From NCBI GenBank assembly GCA_033977485.1, contig CM066982.1:12081218-12145217 (forward strand): a stretch of 64,000 bases of DNA, read 5' to 3'. This DNA is from Hydrangea macrophylla. Its lineage: Eukaryota; Streptophyta; Magnoliopsida; Cornales; Hydrangeaceae. Shown here piece by piece: positions 22,601-30,007 of this stretch. Within the stretch, counting starts at the first letter, position 1; each line of letters starts with the position of its first letter. Position numbers and translations under genes: made by a program. The notes beneath the pieces were generated by a model. It had not been told where the DNA came from. It searched no databases and saw only the letters and a list, made by a program, of their open reading frames with translations.

Positions 22601-25600
22601 GGAACTTGGGTTCACTCAGTCCGAACCTATGAACCTATTTTGTGATAACCAGGCAGCGGTTCATATTGCTTCTAATCCTGTGTTTCATGAGAGGACGAAA
22701 CACATTGAAGTTGATTGTCACTTTGTTCGTGAAAAGCTCCTACAGAAAGTGATTAATACAGTTCATGTTAAATCTGCAGACCAGTTAGCGGATTTGTTTA
22801 CTAAAGCATTGGGTGGGACACGTGTGAAATATATTTGTAACAAGCTAGGTGCATATGATATGTATGCTCCAGCTTGAGGGGGAGTGTTAAAGGGTATATG
22901 TGTAAATATAGTATATGTATATATGTGGTTGTCCCACATCGGTTAAAGAGTAAACAGTCTAGGTTAGACCAAGCCTATATAAAGGCTCATTGTATTCTTT
23001 CATGTTATGTTGAATATACCAAAAGAGATATTCCCATCATACTTTTAATCTTTACAGAACTAAAATGGCTAATATTTACTCATTTGAGTAACAACCATAG
23101 TCTGGCAACGCATTATAATCATCACAAAGAATCATGTCAAGAGCCAGGAACTCAACTTCTTCATTGCCAAACAAAATACGTCTTTTATTCTTTATTCTAG
23201 CTAACTAAATGTTGGTTCAAAATGCTGTGTCCAATGATTCCCAAACTAGCCCTAAGCATCTGAGATTAGTGGCTTATTTTCTCTAAGTAATTGCAATATT
23301 TCTGGACATTCTTTATACAGCAAGAGGAATGTTTCCTAGACAAACTAGGTGACATTTATAATCTACGATAGGCATATTTTAGCCCAGATAGCAATATTTT
23401 CAAACCCAAAAAGCTGTGAAATAAGGGTTTGTTTGTTTCAATGGGCTTCTAGTGCAGCTGGTTTAAGGAAAAAAACTAACTTGTATACTAGCTAGAATAC
23501 ATTTGTATCTGAAAGTATTGGATGTGATTATTTCAATCTACCTTCTAATTGTTTTTTCCACTTGGGTGCTATATGATTATTTCTAGTTTTAAAGAAGGAA
23601 CATAAAGTTTTTATCCAATTTAAGGTCAGTATCCACTTTTGCTGTTATTTGTTTGGTACGTGAATGGAATGATTTTATTAGTAATTAGTACAAATAAGCT
23701 AACGGGTATAGACATGTGACACGGGTACGATACGATACGGGCACGGGGGTACGGCAATTTCCGAAAATGTACGGGTACGGCTAGGGTACCTTGAATAAAA
23801 ATATATTTTTAAAAGCATACTTTTAATAATTAAAAAGAAAAAAGAAAAAGAAGAAGATTGAACAGCACTACTGCATATTAATCCATAGCATATTAGCAAA
23901 TAAGTAGTCTAAGCACTAAACAACATTGTTTTAGCATTACAAGTCCACAACATTAAAGAAAAAAAATTAAAAATAAAACAGAAGAAGAAGAAGCAAGTCC
24001 ACTAAATACCCACTAAGTACCTACGCCGTACCCACGAAGTACCCCCCATAGTTTTCAAAAAATACAACCTAACCCCTGTGTTGTACCCATGAAGTACCCA
24101 TGAAGTACCCGAGCCGTACCCAAGTTGAATCCTCGAATTAAAAGTATCAGGACACCGCTAGAGGGGTACCCGACACGTACCCAGGCGTGTGGTACGGGTG
24201 TCGGTGTCCCCCAAGTACCCGGTAGTGGTACTTCACTCAAAATGGAGTACCCATGCTTCCTTAGCAGATATGCAGATGTAATCGCCTCCTCGGGTCAGCA
24301 TTTTCAGTAGATGGCTAAAATTAATGGCAACCCAACGGATCAGGCTAGGGGTGTAGGTGAGCTTCCCTTCGGCTACTATAAGATAGAAAGAGAATCCTTC
24401 TTTATAAATAGGGATATATACTCTTGTCTAGTAAACCAGTACCATGCAAAGAAAGAAAAGAATGATTCCCGATTATGCGGCTAAAGCAATGTTATTTAAT
24501 CATCATTTCATAGGTCTCGCAGAGTATTTCATCATATTAGAATTTAGAAGACTACACATTCAATCCAATCTTCTGCGATAAAGTTACATTACATTGCTAG
24601 ATCAGGAATGTTAAATCAGAGCGTTTCTTTTCCTCCCTCTGTTTTGTTCTGTTCTCTCTTTCCCTCTATTTTGGATGTGTGGTGCATTTTTCAATCAGAA
24701 TTACTTTAGTAGCGTCGTGTGCTCGATCAGTCTCTGTTTTTAGCAGTCTTGTGCTTAAAGATCGTATTTCATTCAATTTCATTTTGTTAGATATGTATTG
24801 TAGGAGACATTGTTTGGTGCAGTGTTTAGAGTTTTGGGCAGAAAAAAAAGAGAGGGCAATGTTTGTGGGCCTGTTTGGAATCATTTCCTAAATGCACATT
24901 CAGGCCCAAACGTGCTTCTAGGACCCAAATCACAGATTTTGGCGTGTTTGGATTACTTTTGGAAGCACCTTAGAGCCCCAAAAGCTCGTTTTGGATGAAG
25001 CAGGTATAGAGATGCTTCAAGCCAACCGTGATGCAGGCTTGATTTCTAATGATTGTATTTATTTCCCAGTGTGCCCTTATTGTTAGAGATTCTGTCTAAA
25101 CTCAAAAGCCACAGGCCCACTGCGAATTCAAACAGTCCCCAAGTCTAAGAGCAGTCACTTTGTGAAAATTTTGCCAAAAGTTAAGCCTGCCTCCATTATA
25201 CTGCGTAATGCCCTTAGATATATATATATATATATACAAACACACACACACACACTTTTTATATTTTTGCATATAATATATATATATATATATATATCTG
25301 TATATGTATGGGGGCTACTAACCTACAACATGGTGGCTGTAGGTTAGCAGCACGTACACCAGCTTTTAGAGATGAAAAATTTCGTCGCTAAAAGCATTTT
25401 TTTCATCGCTAAAAGGGCACCGTGCTGTAAGTTAGCATTCCCCTATATGTATATATGTATGAAATGAGAGAATCACATTCTCTATGTAAATTTTTTTGAT
25501 AATTTCCAGTGCAGGATTGGGCTGACATACTTCTTAGGATGTATGTAAGATGGGGAGAGAAACAGCGATACAAAACAAGAGTGGTTGAGAAGTCCTTGGG

Positions 25601-28086
25601 AGAAGAAGCTGGGATTAAGTCAGCCTCAATTGAAATAGAAGGCCGTTATGCCTATGGGTATTTATCTGGAGAAAAAGGAACACACCGTATTGTACGACAA
25701 TCTCCATTCAATTCTAAAGGCCTTCGCCAGGTGAACCATGTTATCATTTTGTTTTTCCTATTATTCGATGAATGGAATCCAATCCCCAATATAGAAATCG
25801 TACTAAAAATTAATAGCTTTTGAAATATTAAATTTTCATATAATATTGACGAGAAAAGAGGAATCTTAGACTCTATTTGGTTCAGGGGTTCAGTGATGGA
25901 AACAAAACTTTTCTTTGTTTGGTTAATAAGGAAAATAGCAAGGAAAGGAAATTATAATGGTAAATAAATTGAAAATTATGAATTTTGTGAGTCATTTCCC
26001 TCCTTTTTTTTTTCTCAAGTTACAGTTGTATTTTAAAATTTTAAATGGTTAATGTCATTTAAGCATGGAGGAAAACACGAGGAAAAACACAATGGAACTA
26101 GTTTTCCTTTCCTTTTCTTTTCTTTCTCGAAATCTGCAAACCAAACAGAGCCTTAAAGAACCTATTGAAAATGAAAAGAATGTGAGAGCTGTATCGAATA
26201 ATAGACTCAGTCATTTTTATTTCTAGAAGATAATCAAGTAACTAACCCTCCATATTTTGACATCGAATTGTTCATAGACGAGCTTTTCTGGTGTTGAAGT
26301 CATGCCTCTTCTTCCTGAAGAGTCTTTGAATGTTGAAATACCTGAGGAAGATCTGGAAATCAGTTTCTCAAGGGCAGGTGGTAAAGGGGGTCAGAATGTG
26401 AATAAGGTTGAAACTGCTGTTCGAATTACCCATATACCCACTGGTGTCACTCTTCGCTGCACAGGTAATCCGGTTTTTCTCTCTTTCTTTATTTCCTTAA
26501 AGTATCTCATCTTTTTTCAAAGGATGTCCTATTATTCTGTTGTCTTTCCTTCCTAATACAACTGTTTATTTCTGATTAAAATAAAAAAATTTCAAAAATT
26601 GAAGTTAGATAGTGAATGAATAACAAGTGCTTAATCTTTTGACCTCGATCTTGATTATTGTAAAGTGCCTCCATTCAACTGGAAAATATCATGCAACTCT
26701 CCTCTTCACGTCGGACCATCGTATCTGCATGTCCATACGTCTCATATTTACTGTAAGTGAATGTTTTCAATCGACTCTCTTTTGGTCAATCCACCTCCGT
26801 GAAGTGCAAATATGCTCTACACAGAGTAGGTGCTTTGTAGTGATTCTCCTTGTTTCCCGAAAACATCTTAAGTTGTCCACCTTGATGATCATTGGTTCTT
26901 TTTTTACCTTCTCTATAGAACCTGAAAGAAATCAAGTTACTAATTTGCAAATCTGAGCCTTACTGCTGTTCGAATTAGCCATTTTGGACCATATTGCTTC
27001 TATTTAAAACTTCAAGGACCAAATTGATGCTATTGAAATTACTGGGACTAAAATGAGATAGGGACCAAAGGGGTGTATTTTGTATTTAATCCTTACAATA
27101 ATATTTGAAAGTTTTTTAACTTTTGATTTTATTTAAGCATGGAAGAAAACACTAGGGAACTAACTTTTTTATTATTATTTTTTAATTTTTAATTTTTATT
27201 GTTGATAAGTAACAATAAATTAAAGGCGGTCAAACCCGAAAAGCAAAAAATACAGTTGTAAGCTATCTAAAGGCCTAAAAAGGGGGCCACATTACATGGG
27301 TTTGCCTCATTAACCCACAAAAACTAAAGACCTAAAAAGATATCTTTAAATCTATGGCAGGGAAGGTCAATTCCCTAAAAAAATTCTCCTATTTCTTTCT
27401 GGCCAGAATCACCAAAATAATCAAAGTGGTGCAATCATCCATGTCTTCCACAATCACCCCAGCCACGCTCGCACTCTTGATTTTTAGATAATTGCCGAAC
27501 TCGTGTCCCTGCACCCGCACCGGTGCTTCCTAGCCTCCCATACCATGTTCAGTCAGCAACTTCTCCACAAGCTAAGCTGTTATAAAATGGGCCCAACAAT
27601 GTATATTAAGCTTCAACAACACAAACCAAACAAAGCCTTAGTGTGTTGACTTTCGCTACTTTCAAGAGATCCATTTATAACTCTCTCCTCGCGAAGTCTT
27701 GAGTGACTCTTTCCATTTTTTGATATATGAATTTCTTTCCATACTAATGGATAATCATGTTCTTTAATTATCATAATGCAGAAGAGAGATCTCAACTGGC
27801 CAACAAGATAAAAGCTCTGAGCCGATTGAAAGCTAAACTGTTGGTCATCGCTGAAGAGCAACGGGCATCTGAAATCAAGCAAATCAGGGGAGATGCAGTG
27901 AAGGCCGAGTGGGGCCAGCAAATACGTAACTACGTATTCCATCCGTACAAGCTCGTGAAAGATGTACGGACAGGGTTAGAGACAGCGGACATCAGTTCTG
28001 TAATGGATGGTGATTTGGATCCCTTCATTAAAGCATACTTGAAATACAAATACAGTATGTCAATGTCTTCTACTGAGACAAAATAA
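3160..28086 (+). CDS. PRFB1: Peptide chain release factor PrfB1, chloroplastic (RF2 type; HCF109)
   Basis: Exons: 3160-3391, 4152-4223, 8712-8932, 17624-17827, 25515-25730, 26278-26464 and 27782-28086 (stop TAA). All junctions are GT-AG with matching phases, giving 478 residues. Residues 1 to about 65 are Ser/His-rich and low in acidic residues, as expected of a plastid transit peptide. An N-terminal helical region follows (exons 3-4). The stop-codon recognition tripeptide SPF is at residues 306-308 (exon 5). The catalytic GGQ is at 352-354 within [14 protein letters not shown] (exon 6), and exon 7 completes the RF2 C-terminus ([18 protein letters not shown]). By family knowledge the protein releases completed plastid polypeptides at UGA/UAA codons and supports stability of UGA-ending plastid mRNAs. 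No exon is damaged despite more than 20 kb of transposon-filled introns. The ATG at 3160 is the first in frame and sits in an ACCATGG context. Confidence 0.95.
3392..4151 (+). other. PRFB1 intron 1
   Basis: This 760-bp T-rich intron has donor G|GTACGT at 3391/3392 and acceptor CCAG at 4148-4151. A 128-residue open frame across 3850-4236 is Cys/Phe-rich and reads out of frame through exon 2, so it is fortuitous. Nothing else is seen. Confidence 0.85.
5164..5785. mobile_element. MITE with TTTCGATGGAAAC-type internal repeats
   Basis: Inverted ends CAAGGATCAAAATTTC (5166-5181) and GAAATTTTGATCCTTG (5770-5785) are flanked by a perfect 9-bp duplication GGTACAAGT at 5155-5163 and 5786-5794. The interior has many GGAAACG / CGTTTC copies in both orientations. 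A 9-bp duplication fits a Mutator-like (MULE) derivative; there is no transposase. Confidence 0.85.
6443..7407 (+). mobile_element. tRNA-derived SINE (Au-like), split by a hAT MITE
   Basis: The halves 6443-6519 (GGGCAGCCCAGTGCACGAGG start, then GATGTACGCAGTCTTACC) and 7372-7407 (GCAGAGAGGCTGTTTCC and TTCGAACCC) together form the conserved head of the plant Au SINE class. A 16-bp target duplication ATATTCTTTGCGTCAA lies at 6427-6442 and 7408-7423. The SINE body is about 113 bp, short of the usual length. It belongs to an RNA-polymerase-III, LINE-mobilised class. Confidence 0.85.
6520..7363. mobile_element. hAT-type MITE nested in the SINE
   Basis: The 844-bp insert is flanked by a perfect 8-bp duplication GTCTTACC (6512-6519 and 7364-7371), the hAT signature. 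Imperfect terminal inverted repeats are TTTAGCTGCAGGAATCG and, reversed from the right end, CTAAGTTGCACGAAGCG. Subterminal repeats are GATTC-rich on the left and GCTCCCGTCCC-rich on the right. It contains a TTC microsatellite (about 6760-6870) and no transposase. Confidence 0.85.
7446..7870. mobile_element. MITE with ACGATTC subterminal repeats
   Basis: A 10-bp duplication CCCTGTAACT (7436-7445 and 7871-7880) flanks the element. The ends GTTATCAAAATC and GATTTGACAAC are imperfect inverted repeats. The interior is an array of TACGATTC / GAATCGTA-like words in both orientations. It landed about 10 bp beyond the right target duplication of the SINE. The duplication length suggests a MULE-like origin. 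Confidence 0.75.
8429..8493. repeat. (GA)n microsatellite
   Basis: About 65 bp of uninterrupted GA dinucleotide in PRFB1 intron 2. Confidence 0.99.
9928..9981 (+). CDS. Candidate 54-nt in-frame cassette exon of PRFB1
   Basis: The segment has a pyrimidine-rich acceptor ending CTATTAG|C (9921-9928) with an upstream TTAAC, and a near-consensus donor GCC|GTAAGT (9981/9982). It is 54 nt long, has no stop in the phase set by exons 3 and 4, and would add 18 residues ([18 protein letters not shown]), highly charged and helix-compatible. The canonical RF2 family joins exon 3 (...EFKTQ) directly to exon 4 (VEDAET...), so this would be an alternative isoform with a longer helical N-terminal domain. It could also be a pseudo-exon; only transcripts can decide. 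Confidence 0.45.
10291..10495. repeat. hAT subterminal repeat array, left
   Basis: Dense copies of TTTCGGAATTTTCGGAA-like words and their complements. In hAT elements such arrays bind transposase next to the terminal inverted repeat. Apparent open frames across this stretch are artefacts of the repeat. Confidence 0.85.
10961..13029 (-). pseudogene. hAT transposase pseudogene (BED finger, RNase-H-like core, dimerisation domain)
   Basis: Read right to left: 13029-12391 encodes an N-terminus with a BED zinc finger (SEVWSYF, CKFC, then H and C in THVKRCKK). 12318-11647 encodes the hAT catalytic core ([33 protein letters not shown]). 11705-11475 and 11466-11254 continue it. 11281-10961 holds the C-terminal hAT dimerisation region ([35 protein letters not shown]). 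Breaks: an in-frame TAG at 12391-12393 where the family has a Trp, a frameshift at a 7-bp tandem duplication (CCATGGC twice, 11672-11685), and at least two more frame changes near 11466-11480 and 11270-11285. It cannot make an active transposase. Confidence 0.92.
14017..14100. repeat. 28-bp minisatellite inside the hAT element
   Basis: Three perfect tandem 28-bp units beginning ATTGTGAGGGCTGTGGTC, with degenerate copies on both sides (13988-14016 and 14101-14160). It lies between the transposase start and the right end, where the promoter of the transposase would be. Confidence 0.95.
14275..14490. repeat. hAT subterminal repeat array, right
   Basis: This mirrors the left array: many GGAATTTTCGGAA / TTCCGATTCCG words in both orientations immediately inside the right terminus. 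Confidence 0.85.
14815..15541. other. Unclassified repeat-like stretch
   Basis: It starts with a poly-T tract and TTTTTGATTGGTAATTTATTG, a word that recurs in altered form at 27185-27230. It runs through non-coding sequence with short, family-less open frames up to the target duplication of the LTR element at 15542. This may be a non-LTR retroelement fragment; no reverse transcriptase is visible. Confidence 0.3.
15547..15748 (-). repeat. 3' LTR of the coding-free element
   Basis: 202 bp, paired with 16771-16975. It ends in CA on the + strand, next to a run of eight C (15749-15756), which is the polypurine tract on the - strand. Confidence 0.92.
16771..16975 (-). repeat. 5' LTR of the coding-free element
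   Basis: 205 bp, nearly identical to 15547-15748 apart from a few substitutions and small indels. It is followed directly by the duplicated GACAG. Confidence 0.92.
17867..18545. repeat. Adjacent diverged copies of a GTTTGGTTTGTGGATTTAG repeat
   Basis: Each copy (about 17867-18096 and 18113-18545) starts with TGTTTGGTTTGTGRATTTAG, carries GGAAAACTAGTTCC-like and TGTTTTCCTT words, and ends near ACCAAACA. Related copies lie at about 25869-26155 and 27110-27640 (interrupted). This looks like a MITE family in PRFB1 introns; precise ends are unclear. Confidence 0.55.
18583..18918 (+). mobile_element. TRIM (terminal-repeat retrotransposon in miniature)
   Basis: This 336-bp element has short LTRs at 18583-18686 (104 bp) and 18797-18918 (122 bp), both beginning TGTTGAGATTATAA and ending TTTAACA. 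A primer-binding-site-like CGGTATCAGAAC lies at 18687-18698 and a G-rich tract GCGGGGGCG just before the 3' LTR. A perfect 5-bp duplication GTTGC lies at 18578-18582 and 18919-18923. The left LTR lacks a short TCCCACATCGGG-type block and the right one has a small CAGTCCAC insertion, so it is not very recent. No coding capacity. Confidence 0.9.
19008..19179 (+). repeat. Copia 5' LTR
   Basis: 172 bp, TG...CA, with a TATATAAA box at 19099-19106. It looks identical to the 3' LTR when compared by eye. Confidence 0.96.
19099..19106 (+). promoter_or_regulatory. TATA box of the Copia LTR promoter
   Basis: TATATAAA within GCCTATATAAAGGCTC; the same word recurs in the 3' LTR at 22976-22983. Confidence 0.6.
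19180..19192 (+). other. Copia primer-binding site
   Basis: TGGTATCAGAGCC directly follows the LTR end; it is the usual initiator-Met tRNA complement in plant Copia elements. Confidence 0.93.
19325..19575 (+). repeat. CACTGTTCATCG tandem array in the Copia leader
   Basis: About 18 imperfect copies of an 11-13-bp word (ACTGTTCATCGG, ACTATTCACGAT and AACTGTTCATCG variants), arranged in higher-order blocks of about 60 bp. It occupies the leader between the primer site and the ORF, where a gag start would otherwise be expected. Confidence 0.93.
19589..20446 (+). CDS. Copia polyprotein part 1: protease and N-terminal integrase
   Basis: 285 residues. Short leader residues are followed by the aspartic protease motif DSGAS (about residues 51-55), the pre-integrase zinc region (HCRLGHPS then CESCQLGKH), and the first part of the integrase core ([17 protein letters not shown]). 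It ends at a TGA (20444-20446) just after two T-runs (20424-20430 and 20435-20439). The protein family continues in another frame there, so a one-base indel separates this from part 2. There is no gag domain upstream. The first ATG at 19589 follows the leader array. Confidence 0.9.
   Translation: MDTVSVPREEYSQLLQYQAAHQASTSSASLAQHGGTHTACIASGSSPWVIDSGASNHLTGISSLFISIWLSSSLPPITLADGSSTPVEGIGTAQPSSSLSLSSVLYIPRSSCNLMSVGQLTKDLNCCVSFSPDSVLIQDLTTRKTIGVGHESNGLYYFDGDPVPAPSPTACPATVSPHQIHCRLGHPSLANLKLLVPSLSSLQSLECESCQLGKHHRVQFAPRVNKRASSPFQLVHSDVWGPHRITSQKGYRYFVTFVDDYSRVTWLYLMKNRSELFSIFLCFLC
20420..22877 (+). CDS. Copia polyprotein part 2: integrase C-terminal half, reverse transcriptase, RNase H
   Basis: Continues the polyprotein after a frame change inside 20420-20440; a GTG at 20466 opens the annotated frame. 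Domains in order: rest of the integrase core ([22 protein letters not shown]), a variable Pro/Ser-rich linker, reverse transcriptase ([15 protein letters not shown] in [12 protein letters not shown]) and RNase H ([29 protein letters not shown]), then a stop at 22875-22877 directly before the polypurine tract. Apart from the frame change, no stop interrupts about 800 residues, which fits a recent insertion. Confidence 0.93.
22876..22884 (+). other. Copia polypurine tract
   Basis: GAGGGGGAG immediately before the 3' LTR TG; it overlaps the end of the coding region. Confidence 0.9.
22885..23056 (+). repeat. Copia 3' LTR
   Basis: 172 bp, paired with 19008-19179, followed by the GAACT duplication. 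Confidence 0.96.
23697..24262. mobile_element. MULE-like non-autonomous element, uninterrupted copy
   Basis: A repeat of about 560 bp rich in GGTACGGGTACGG words near the left end and GTACCC words near the right end. It aligns throughout with 35982-36198 plus 38631-38971. At 23900/23901 it shows AGCAAA|TAAGTAG, the empty target of the Helitron in the other copy. No coding capacity; a flanking duplication is not clear for this copy. Confidence 0.8.
24867..25140. mobile_element. Putative MITE
   Basis: Imperfect inverted ends GGGCCTGTTTGGAATC and, reversed, GGGGACTGTTTGAATTCG enclose about 270 bp of non-coding sequence. The interior contains AAACGTGC and GCGTGTTTGGATTA words typical of short TIR elements. 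The target duplication is uncertain. Confidence 0.5.
25310..25443. mobile_element. Short MITE with 26-bp inverted repeats
   Basis: Inverted ends follow the pattern GGGG..T.CTAAC.TACA.CA.GGTG on both sides of a 134-bp element. The inner TTTAGAGATGAAAAATTTCG / ATCGCTAAAAG words form a second inverted pair. The flanks share TATATGTAT, but the surroundings are AT-repeat, so that duplication is weak evidence. It lies about 70 bp from PRFB1 exon 5. Confidence 0.7.
25731..26277 (+). other. PRFB1 intron 5
   Basis: A 547-bp intron, CAG|GTGAAC to TCATAG|ACG. Positions 25869-26155 hold a copy, in inverse orientation, of the GTTTGGTTTGTGGATTTAG repeat (ends CTCTATTTGGTTCAG and ACCAAACAGAGCCTTA). Confidence 0.8.
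26465..27781 (+). other. PRFB1 intron 6
   Basis: A 1317-bp intron, ACAG|GTAATC to AATGCAG|AA. Positions 27110-27640 contain a broken copy of the same intronic repeat family, interrupted at about 27170-27600 by a poly-T/TTGATAAGTAACAATAAATT sequence of possible non-LTR origin. The rest is unremarkable. Confidence 0.8.
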
Positions 28087-28130
28087 TACTAATGCAATTC
28101 TATTAAGGTTCTGTATATCTACTTCTTATC

Positions 28131-28136
28131 AATAAA
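28131..28136 (+). terminator. Likely polyadenylation signal of PRFB1
   Basis: AATAAA 45 bp after the stop codon in a T-rich context. Confidence 0.5.
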
Positions 28137-28229
28137 TTTAGGCATCTATTTTTTTTTTTGGGGGGGTGGTTTAAATGCAAAGTAAAATCATTTTTTGCTG
28201 ATCTGTTGAGCATATTTCTATCACACTTC

Positions 28230-28515
28230 GGCTTAGTTTGGCCCCATGTGACTTTTTAAAAGGAGTTTATGAAATTTATTATTAAGTTGTTTGATAATTT
28301 TATACAAGTGACACACTACTCTTCAAAAAGACATCATGAAACCAAAAAACAACCTTAAGCTTCTAAAAAAGCTCAATTCTAGAGCTTTTAAAAGCTCCCT
28401 CCAAAAAAGCGCTAAGTTTGATTTTTGTAAAGCTCATAAACAAGTTACCGAATGAATTAACATAAGATTGTGCTTTAAAAAAGGAGAAGCACCAAAATGG
28501 GGGCCAAACTAAGCC
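28230..28515. mobile_element. MITE, PIF/Harbinger-like (copy 1)
   Basis: Inverted ends GGCTTAGTTTGGCCCC and GGGGGCCAAACTAAGCC; 286 bp; a second copy is at 42154-42455 with the same body (AAAAGACATCATGAAACC, AGAGCTTTTAAAAGCTC). Flanking trinucleotides are not exact duplicates here. Non-coding. Confidence 0.85.
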
Positions 28516-28701
28516 TTAATAAAACAACTTAGTCTAGGTTTTAGTGAGTTCAATTTTCTATGACCTAAGGCCATTTCTAAGGGAAGAGCCATCACACTAG
28601 AATCGCCTGCTTGTCACAACAAACAAATTCGTTAAATTTTTGAACCTAGAGAGAAATTGGTGAGATATATATTTATACACACACTTATATATATATGTAT
28701 G

Positions 28702-28720
<19 letters not shown>

Positions 28721-28770
<50 letters not shown>
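28721..28770. repeat. (AG)n microsatellite
   Basis: 50 bp of AG following a TA run (28701-28720), downstream of PRFB1. Confidence 0.99.
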
Positions 28771-28772
<2 letters not shown>

Positions 28773-29523
28773 GGGGAGAATACAATCGGAGTGTTGAAAG
28801 TTGAGGCAGAAATTGGTGAGTGGGTGTGGGTGTGTGTTTGAGAGAGAGAGAGTGTGTGTACCTTGATTGTGTTCTCTCTCTAGTTTCTCTCACTTGGAAG
28901 TCTGAATTAGGAATGGCACGGATCACAAGGTGATGCTTGTGTAGTAGTGTGAAGTGCAAATTGTGTTATACCGAGTTAAGGATTTGGATTATAAAGTGTT
29001 TGGAATTATGATAAGAAATGACAAAAAGATGGAAACATCTATCTATATATATACTAAAGTATTAAGTTAAGTGATATTTAGGTGATATTTCACTTATTAT
29101 AGAATAAATTAAGTGAAATTTTACTCGTCGTAATAGAAATTAAGTGAAATTTCATTTAACTTAATCTATAAAATTGACTTAAGTTTGCAATTTCATTGTA
29201 AATTACCTTTTCACTAAACAAAATAAATAAAACTTCACTTAAAAGTTTGAAATTTTCATTTTAAAAATTTTATGTTAAATTTCACTTAATAATGGGATTT
29301 TTTTTCTAGAATTTTATATGCACTATGGGTCTCGTTTGAAAGATCTTGACTTGCTGAAATACTTTTCTTTCTTTTTTTTCAAAATTGAAGTCAATTGGAA
29401 GATATATCATTTTAAAGTTTGAAAGAAAAAAAAACTGCACATTCACTGACATGTATGTGCTGACATCAGCAATGTTGAAATCTGCGCCCAAAACAAAAGT
29501 TAATTTGGACTTAAGGAAGATTC

Positions 29524-30007
29524 TTGATTAAGGAAAAGTCCTCCATACAAAAATTTTAAGTAAAATTTCACTTAACATACATGAATATTAAGTGATTTGA
29601 CCGAACCAGTACATGAATATTAAGTGAAATTTTACTTAGCATACATGAATATTAAGTGAAATTAACCAAATCCATTCATGAATATTAAGTAAAGTTTTTA
29701 AATAGGGGTAGTTGTTTGCTTAAAAAGTTAAGTATACGAAGATAATCATATACACCAATTGAAATTTCTCTTAATATTCATATATGCCAATTGAAATTTC
29801 ACTTAACATTTTTGTATGCAGGACCTTTTGAAAAATTTAGGCAAAAGCTCGTAGAAGTAATTTATAAGAGTTTAAAGTCTGACTTGACTCTTAATTTGTT
29901 AAAAAGTCTGTAAACTGTCAAGTTAAGTGAAATTTCTCTTAATACTTATGTATGCCAATTGAAGTTTTCACTTAACATTTTTGTATGGAGGACCTTTCCC
30001 TAATCAA
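29524..30007. mobile_element. TIR element with dispersed TTAAGTGAAATTT words
   Basis: Inverted ends TTGATTAAGGAAAAGTCC and, reversed, TTGATTAGGGAAAGGTCC, extending through CTCCATACAAAAATTTTAAG; 484 bp. The interior and the left flank (29060-29290) hold many AAGTGAAATTT / AAATTTCACTT words in both orientations. A third internal copy of the end (TTTTTGTATGCAGGACC, about 29809) suggests an internal duplication. Confidence 0.75.

Larger units (their letters stand above)
19008..23056 (+). mobile_element. Copia LTR retrotransposon, young, lacking gag
   Basis: This 4049-bp element has visually identical 172-bp LTRs (19008-19179 and 22885-23056), a perfect 5-bp duplication GAACT (19003-19007 and 23057-23061), a primer-binding site at 19180 and a polypurine tract at 22876-22884. 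It encodes protease, integrase, reverse transcriptase and RNase H. Only about 410 bp of leader separates the primer site from the first ATG, and no capsid or zinc-knuckle region is present. Confidence 0.96.
17828..25514 (+). other. PRFB1 intron 4
   Basis: A 7.7-kb intron from CAG|GTAATT to TGCAG|GATTGG. It contains diverged GGTTTGTGGATTTAG-type repeats, a TRIM, a young Copia element, a MULE-like repeat and two MITEs. The remaining stretches (23062-23690 and 24300-24860) carry no gene. Confidence 0.85.
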
